Shown piece after piece: positions 15,287 to 20,021 of a stretch of DNA of 20,021 nt (position 1 is the stretch's first letter; each line of letters starts with the position of its first letter). Location: the NCBI GenBank assembly GCA_900404475.1, contig OUQQ01000325.1, positions 2,114 to 22,134 of the forward strand. The letters are read 5' to 3'. The DNA is from Spongospora subterranea. Taxonomy: Eukaryota > Endomyxa > Phytomyxea > Plasmodiophorida > Plasmodiophoridae. The position numbers and the translations under genes are program-made. The notes beneath the pieces are model-generated. The model searched no databases. It worked only from the letters and a program-made list of their open reading frames with translations, and had not been told where the DNA came from.

Positions 15287-18172
15287 ATGTGGCGAAACTG
15301 CCGTATTTACGTTTGGTCTGTTTTACTGACGATCGTGTTGGGCCCGAACTCAACGATGGCACAATGCGGGACCTGTACGATCAGCGGAGACGCTCATTAT
15401 GTGACTTTGGACGGGGCTGAACATCACTATTATGGGCGTGGCTGGCATCGCCTATTCCAGATCGACCGTTTTGAGCTGCAGTGTCTCCTGGTCGACTGTC
15501 GAGATGCCAAAGAGACGCTCATGGGGCATATGTTACGAAACGGTCGTGATCGCCAATGTTACCAGTCTTGCCGGGCCCGGTTCACCCCGCCTGACAAATC
15601 TTGCCCTCAAATCGCGACATGGGAACCATTGGCTATTGATGGTGATGGACTTAGTGCTGTTTCGGTTAACGAAGTCCCATTAGACGCTGCACGCAGCGTT
15701 AACCTACGAAGCCGTAATGCAACAGGCCCGTCCTCATGGGCGCTGCGCATCGCTCGAGTAGGAAAGGATGCCATTGCGTTCGATTTAATGATGGGAGGAT
15801 ACGCTGGTATCGTGGCTCGACTAGGGCCCAAACGTATCGTAACACTGACAGTGCGAGGTGTGACCGGTGGCAGCGGATTATGCGGCAGCTGCGACGGGTT
15901 GGCATCAAATGACCTGGCCGGGGCCACGCGCCTCAACATCTCCGATGTCGCTGGACATGACCGCTTTGCTTCCATGCACATTCGTGGAGCCCCAGGATTT
16001 ACGTTGATTCCAAAAAAGCCGGAATGTGCCGGTGGGAAATCGGTGGACGAAAAAGCGGCCATGGCGCGACTGCGACGCGAAGAAGTGACTCGAAAAGAAA
16101 ACGCCGAGTCGACGCGAAGTCGGAATGAGGGCTTAAGGGCCCTCGGGGCGCCATTACCGCCAGGAGAAGATGCAGAAAGTGTGCAACCATTTCCAGGGGT
16201 AGCGATATGCAGCAATCACACGGTGTTAAGCAATGTTGTGAAAGATTGCCATGCTGGAATGATTGTATCGCCGACGTCCCCAGATCCTCGCATGCTGTTT
16301 GCCATTGATTCTTGTGTATTAGATAAAGCTAACGGAAGAGGATATGAACTGGCGGCTGCTTCAAACGTCGTCGCATACGTTCAGTCACTGATGGCTGACC
16401 AGCAAGGTGAACTAGCAATGAGAGAATTGAAGAAAAGCGGCAAGTTTTGTGCCATGTGCCAATCGCAGATTCAGACGTTCATTGTCGACACGAAACAAAT
16501 ACTCAAACATTCGGTGGCAAACAGAACCAAGGTCGGAGATCCCGGTGCCGCGTATTATTCGCCCTTTGAACCAGCGCCATTCGAACCAGAACCATCGGAA
16601 GGGCCGACCCCGTCTCCTACATTATTTCCCGTTGTTGATTTTCCAACAATACCTGTCGTTCCACAGAATATGGTCATGACAGCTCCGCCATTTCCAAAAG
16701 CCACCAACCCGTTTCCTCTGAATTCTAAGGGATCTCCGATTCGATCAGACAACGTTGTTGCACCTGTGGTTGTTACCCCTGCTCCACTGGTTGCTCCTCA
16801 ATCCGTCATGTCTGTCCCGACAATGTCTCCCGGAATGGCTGACGTTCTTGAGAAGGGGACGTTCAACAACGACAAACCATCTGAATCCAAAACCGGGGGG
16901 TCGAAAAAACTAGCGTCCAGTGGTGAATCAGGGTCCTATCACTTGAAAAGCGGTGGAGCTCCAAAACCGTCAATGAAACAATCATCATCGGGAAACCGAA
17001 AATTGCCAGCCGAATCCTCGAAGCAGAGAATGTCTGATAATGGCGGGATCGTTGACGATCCAGTTCCTGTGTCTTCTTCATCTTCCGCCAAACGCCATCG
17101 CCCGATCACTACACCAACGGCGCACCCACAAACATTGCCACCTATTCTTCCAGGATCGCAGCCATCTTTTCAGTATAAGAACACGACAACCACTTCGGCA
17201 AAGCCAGCATCTGATTTCAATGGGACAAGTTTTGCTCCATCGTTTACCGTATCATCAACGCCTTCGCTTCTCTCCCTACGCGGATCATCAGGCGCCGAAC
17301 GTGAAACACCCGAAGACACGCCGCCAGCTGACGAAGTGGCCGCCCCCTCTATGGAAGAAACGATGGGCATTTCATCTTTAACCTACTCGACTTCTGAACC
17401 AGCGACTCAGCAATATTCACCAGCTCCTACAATAAGTCAACCGATATCTGCGCCTAATTCAAGTTCTTCATTGATTGAGGGTTCTGTTCCAATGGCGTCT
17501 AACGGTTCATTGATCAAGGCAAGGTCGGTTGTTTCTGCGGCTGTCCCTTCGACGCTACCACGCACGACTTCTCTCACTCCAACGCGAATTCTAGAATCGT
17601 CCTCCGTTCTCGCAGTTCAGCCGCCAGGGTTGGCCTCACCCTCTGTTCAGGAACCGTCCTCCGTTCTCGCGGTTCAGGCACCACCAGGGTTAGCCTCGAT
17701 CTCGGTCGACGTCGTTACCCCGCAACCTACTGCGGCGCCGACCAGGTGGACTCCAGCAATGCTGCCGTTACCCGCTGCTATCGCGCCACAAGTGCCTGTC
17801 ATTCAGCCAGCTGAACCTGCGCCGCTTCCGTTACTGTCAACGGAACAGCCTCTTGGGGTTGACATTGATATTCCTAGTAACGTGTCTGTCCCCACCGTCG
17901 AAGCTCCCGATAACGTTGCCGACGTTCCGGGCATTGCGCCACCTTCTCGGGTAATTTTATGGGACCCGGAACTCTCCGCTGGAATGGCGGAAGCGCCAGT
18001 AGCGGCGCTAAAGGCTAATGCGAACGAGACCTCATCCAATGTACCTGTGAATAATCAAACTTCCGCTGGCGACGAATACTGCCTCGATGATGATCCCGGT
18101 CCAAGATACATCCAGAAGCGACCTCATCGTACTCGATATAAACGACGACGAAGACCGCAACAACCACTGTAA
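15287..18172 (+). CDS. Secreted VWD-domain protein with mucin-like tail
   Basis: A single 2.9-kb exon encodes 961 residues from the ATG at 15287. I chose this start because it opens a signal peptide (WSVLLTIVLGPNSTMA, cleavage near residue 25); the frame is open from 15077, but that part lies before a likely splice acceptor. Residues 27-210 form a von Willebrand factor type D domain: CTISGDAHYVTLDGAEHHYY at the start and GLCGSCDGLASND at the end. VWD domains mediate disulphide-linked assembly of secreted proteins. A Cys-containing C8-like part follows (about 305-400, with DCHAGMIVSP and FAIDSCVLD). The next 500 or so residues are rich in Pro, Ser, Thr and Val, like O-glycosylated mucins. The tail is acidic (YCLDDD), then very basic (RTRYKRRRRP, a possible furin-type site). 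The role is probably extracellular matrix, cuticle or mucus; that is inference. Confidence 0.85.
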   Translation: MWRNCRIYVWSVLLTIVLGPNSTMAQCGTCTISGDAHYVTLDGAEHHYYGRGWHRLFQIDRFELQCLLVDCRDAKETLMGHMLRNGRDRQCYQSCRARFTPPDKSCPQIATWEPLAIDGDGLSAVSVNEVPLDAARSVNLRSRNATGPSSWALRIARVGKDAIAFDLMMGGYAGIVARLGPKRIVTLTVRGVTGGSGLCGSCDGLASNDLAGATRLNISDVAGHDRFASMHIRGAPGFTLIPKKPECAGGKSVDEKAAMARLRREEVTRKENAESTRSRNEGLRALGAPLPPGEDAESVQPFPGVAICSNHTVLSNVVKDCHAGMIVSPTSPDPRMLFAIDSCVLDKANGRGYELAAASNVVAYVQSLMADQQGELAMRELKKSGKFCAMCQSQIQTFIVDTKQILKHSVANRTKVGDPGAAYYSPFEPAPFEPEPSEGPTPSPTLFPVVDFPTIPVVPQNMVMTAPPFPKATNPFPLNSKGSPIRSDNVVAPVVVTPAPLVAPQSVMSVPTMSPGMADVLEKGTFNNDKPSESKTGGSKKLASSGESGSYHLKSGGAPKPSMKQSSSGNRKLPAESSKQRMSDNGGIVDDPVPVSSSSSAKRHRPITTPTAHPQTLPPILPGSQPSFQYKNTTTTSAKPASDFNGTSFAPSFTVSSTPSLLSLRGSSGAERETPEDTPPADEVAAPSMEETMGISSLTYSTSEPATQQYSPAPTISQPISAPNSSSSLIEGSVPMASNGSLIKARSVVSAAVPSTLPRTTSLTPTRILESSSVLAVQPPGLASPSVQEPSSVLAVQAPPGLASISVDVVTPQPTAAPTRWTPAMLPLPAAIAPQVPVIQPAEPAPLPLLSTEQPLGVDIDIPSNVSVPTVEAPDNVADVPGIAPPSRVILWDPELSAGMAEAPVAALKANANETSSNVPVNNQTSAGDEYCLDDDPGPRYIQKRPHRTRYKRRRRPQQPL
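17595..17708 (+). repeat. In-frame tandem duplication in the mucin-like tail
   Basis: Two units of about 57 bases encode SSVLAVQPPGLASPSVQEP and SSVLAVQAPPGLASISVDV. The nucleotide match is high (CGTCCTCCGTTCTCGC in both), so the duplication is recent compared with the rest of the tail. Confidence 0.8.
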
Positions 18173-18200
18173 TAGAACCTGGAAAACAGGGCTATCATTT

Positions 18201-18206
18201 AATAAA
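18201..18206 (+). promoter_or_regulatory. Poly(A) signal AATAAA of the VWD gene
   Basis: AATAAA lies 28 bases after the TAA stop of the VWD gene, followed by an AT-rich stretch. It confirms the 3' end of the gene. Confidence 0.8.
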
Positions 18207-18341
18207 ATATATAATCATTCATCGAATTATTTGAAGGAAAAACGCATCAAAATCAGAGCCAGAGTGAAAACAACCCGTTGATAAGAGTCGAATAAGATAA
18301 TCTCAAAAAAGGCTTATAGATAGGTTGAAGTATGATCAGAT

Positions 18342-18347
18342 TTTAAT
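18342..18347 (-). promoter_or_regulatory. Poly(A) signal variant ATTAAA of RPS15A
   Basis: ATTAAA on the minus strand lies 22 bases beyond the TAA stop of RPS15A. It is the commonest variant of the signal. Confidence 0.55.
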
Positions 18348-18369
18348 TTCAATATGAGACACAGCGTAT

Positions 18370-18996
18370 TTAGTAGAAATAACCGAGGATCTTTCCACCG
18401 GTGTGTTTGCGACGGGCCTCTTCATGGTCCATGACGCCGGCAGATGTGGTGAGAACGATGAAACCGAACTGGCGAGCGGGCAGCAAATTAGATACCCATT
18501 TCTCGTAGTTCTTGACTTGCACGTCGAATCGTGGGGAAATGACACCACACTTGTTGATGCGTCCAAGCAGGTTAATGACGATCTTGCCACCACGGCGATC
18601 ATCGACAAGTTCAAACTCCCCAATATACCCTATGATGAATTCGATAAATATAACAGAAGATAGTCATGGCCAACCAGTTGACCAGCAAATAAAGTTGAAT
18701 AAACAATATGACAGAAATATAATGAACTGCAATGCGGGCGGTCATGAATTTTGATATAATGAATCAAACTAGCGTTACGAATTCAATGCCGGGTGTTCTG
18801 AGAACAAAAGGTCCATGTGCAGTAACCGATGTCAAACGGTATGCGGATGTATATGGCACTAACCGTGCTTCATCATGACAGTCAAAAATTTGATCACGAC
18901 TTTGCTGCTAGGGCGAACCAGAACCTGGCGTTTACCACGTCGTTCGGCATTCACGATGCTGTTCAGCGTGTTGTTCAGGACGCTCATGAGCACCAT
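18370..18996 (-). CDS. RPS15A: 40S ribosomal protein S15a (uS8)
   Basis: uS8 binds 18S rRNA in the small ribosomal subunit. Exon 1 is 18996-18864 and exon 2 is 18629-18370, with a 234-base intron (CACG|GTTAGT to ATCATAG). The split Gly codon lies in MMKHGYIGEFE, and the product is 130 residues, the usual length. Diagnostic stretches are [71 protein letters not shown] and [18 protein letters not shown]. The MMKHGYIGEFE core is that of animals; plants and fungi usually have MQKHGY. The third residue is Leu where most orthologues have Arg (MVR). The ATG directly follows an AG (TTTACAAAG|ATG), so a leader intron or spliced leader may end there. It converges on the VWD gene; the stops are 198 bases apart. 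Confidence 0.96.
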
Positions 18997-19576
18997 CTTT
19001 GTAAACGGCGATGAGGAACCTCGAAAATTCTCAATGGTCGATGTTTGCGCCACGGACTCCGCAGATTTGCGAGCTTCGGATGATATATGGACCAACGCCC
19101 TTATCCATTGCTCGACGATGGCTCACGCAGCAACACAACATTACTCTAAAACACAAAGTCATAGCCACTTTCATACGAACGCAACCAGACTATTTGCTCA
19201 GTTGATTTGATGATTTTTATGACTGGTTCAAGACGCTGAACTAATCGTGATTTGTTGAAATAATATTGCTTCTTAATCAGACTGTTAATATTATTGGTGC
19301 TGTTTAAAGTCATCTCGAAAGAAGAAACCTTTCGTGCGGCGCCTACATGTTAATTTTGATTACTCAATTTGTTGCATTTGCCATGCGACAGGTGGCAAAC
19401 CAATGATCGCCAAAGAGAGGGGCATTGTTTAAGATTCTCACTTTCCATTCAGCCTACAGAACCCACGAGCTATGCCAGAACCACCAAGCTTTTCTAATTT
19501 ACATTATATTAGTTGAACTGATCACCATCAGATAGACCTTAGGCGAAACCTTTGGCAAATTTTTTCAATGTAACTT
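18997..19576. other. Upstream region of RPS15A, otherwise no gene seen
   Basis: The first part must hold the RPS15A promoter and leader on the minus strand; no clear TATA box is visible. Plus-strand frames over 18829-19210 are antisense shadows of exon 1 or lack features. From 19210 to 19576 I see nothing recognisable. Confidence 0.4.
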
Positions 19577-19873
19577 TTGATAAAAGCGACTGATTTTTAC
19601 GATTTGATCTCAATGGCTGTCAGCAGGCGTTCCCTGCTTGAATTCGTGTCGGCTGCCTTATCTGTTTCGATGAGATTGGGTGATGTGTTTGTTAGTTTAA
19701 GTGTTTTGCTGTCTTTGAACCCTCTATACACATTATGGATTGTTTGTTGTGGTGCTTGGGTTATCCAAATTGGTCAAGTACCTACATTGGTTCGGTTGTT
19801 CACGCTTGGCTTTTTTGGGTATTGTCGTAGCCTCTATTCAAACTGTGCTGCATTCTCCTTTAGTGTGTTCTGA
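19577..19873 (+). CDS. Hypothetical hydrophobic open frame
   Basis: A 98-codon frame (TTG in the first position; first ATG at 19613) encodes MAVSRRSLLEFVSAALSVSM and hydrophobic stretches such as VFVSLSVLLSLNPLYTLWIV. It ends in TGA. The T-rich composition of the strand favours hydrophobic codons by chance. There is no family match, splice support or poly(A) signal. It could be an exon of a membrane protein or noise. Confidence 0.25.
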   Translation: MIKATDFYDLISMAVSRRSLLEFVSAALSVSMRLGDVFVSLSVLLSLNPLYTLWIVCCGAWVIQIGQVPTLVRLFTLGFFGYCRSLYSNCAAFSFSVF

Positions 19874-20000
19874 TCTGTTCCTAAATTAGTGTACTATCGA
19901 TGGTGATCGTATTAAGTTAGTTTAATGAGAGGAGCGTTTACGTCATTGTTCGGTTTACTCTGTTCCAATTAGGGTTACAAACTGTTGCAAAAATAACATA

Positions 20001-20021
20001 TACTCCGTCCGTCCCATAAAA
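20001..20021 (+). mobile_element. Terminal repeat of a Stowaway/mariner-like element, cut by window end
   Basis: The last bases read TA followed by CTCCGTCCGTCCCATAAAA. Stowaway MITEs and related mariner elements insert at TA and have terminal repeats close to CTCCCTCCGTCCCATAA; this differs by one base in the first block. Only the outermost end is in the window, so its other end and any transposase cannot be seen. Confidence 0.5.

Noticed and set aside
15607..16215. Minus-strand 202-codon frame within the VWD gene
   Set aside because: It is antisense to the VWD domain, whose conserved motifs are clear; it is a shadow of that coding sequence.
18859..19095. N-terminal extension of RPS15A upstream of MVLMSV
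   Set aside because: uS8 proteins start with MV-x-M at this place, and the full length of 130 residues is reached without the extension.

Overview
The window looks like nuclear DNA from a eukaryote, most likely an invertebrate animal. Coding frames are split by GT-AG introns, many very short (29-134 bases where I can define them). Two tRNA genes have no encoded CCA and end in T-runs. Several genes carry AATAAA signals. The uS8 ribosomal protein has the animal-type MMKHGYIGEFE core, and the longest gene is a secreted von Willebrand factor D protein with a mucin-like tail. I cannot name the species. A terminal motif at the right edge resembles Stowaway/mariner ends best known from plants, so the assignment is an inference.

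Layout. Positions 1-3100 are mostly transposon debris. A broken hAT-type transposase lies on the minus strand at about 2223-2969, next to an inverted 38-base duplication. At 3399-3457 there is a small tandem repeat, followed by tRNA-Thr(AGT) at 3610-3681. Positions 3800-5235 hold what looks like a decayed two-gene transposon (PIF/Harbinger-like layout): a short plus-strand reading frame with a splice donor, and a minus-strand Myb/SANT-like gene with a frameshift. The 3' part of that SANT gene is copied in inverted orientation, forming a hairpin with arms of about 150 bases.

Positions 5347-9540 are gene-dense. A 15-exon minus-strand gene (8414 to 5375), which I assembled by splice sites and phase, encodes a predicted 485-residue multi-pass membrane protein of no family I recognise. 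It is divergent from a two-exon plus-strand gene (8801-9215) for a 100-residue, probably mitochondrial, single-pass protein. That gene converges on a small minus-strand gene (9313-9540). At 10728-11375 are the 3' exons of another unrecognised plus-strand gene.

Positions 11376-14460 are ambiguous: several long open frames exist, including one of 226 codons, but none can be confirmed. A second, inverted tRNA-Thr(AGT) lies at 14484-14555. The secreted VWD/mucin-like gene (15287-18172) and the spliced RPS15A (uS8) gene (18996 to 18370) are convergent, each with its own poly(A) signal. The last 1 kb holds only weak candidates, and the window stops inside a putative DNA-transposon terminal repeat.

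No operon-like logic links the genes. What unites the region is compact genes with tiny introns embedded in decayed DNA transposons.
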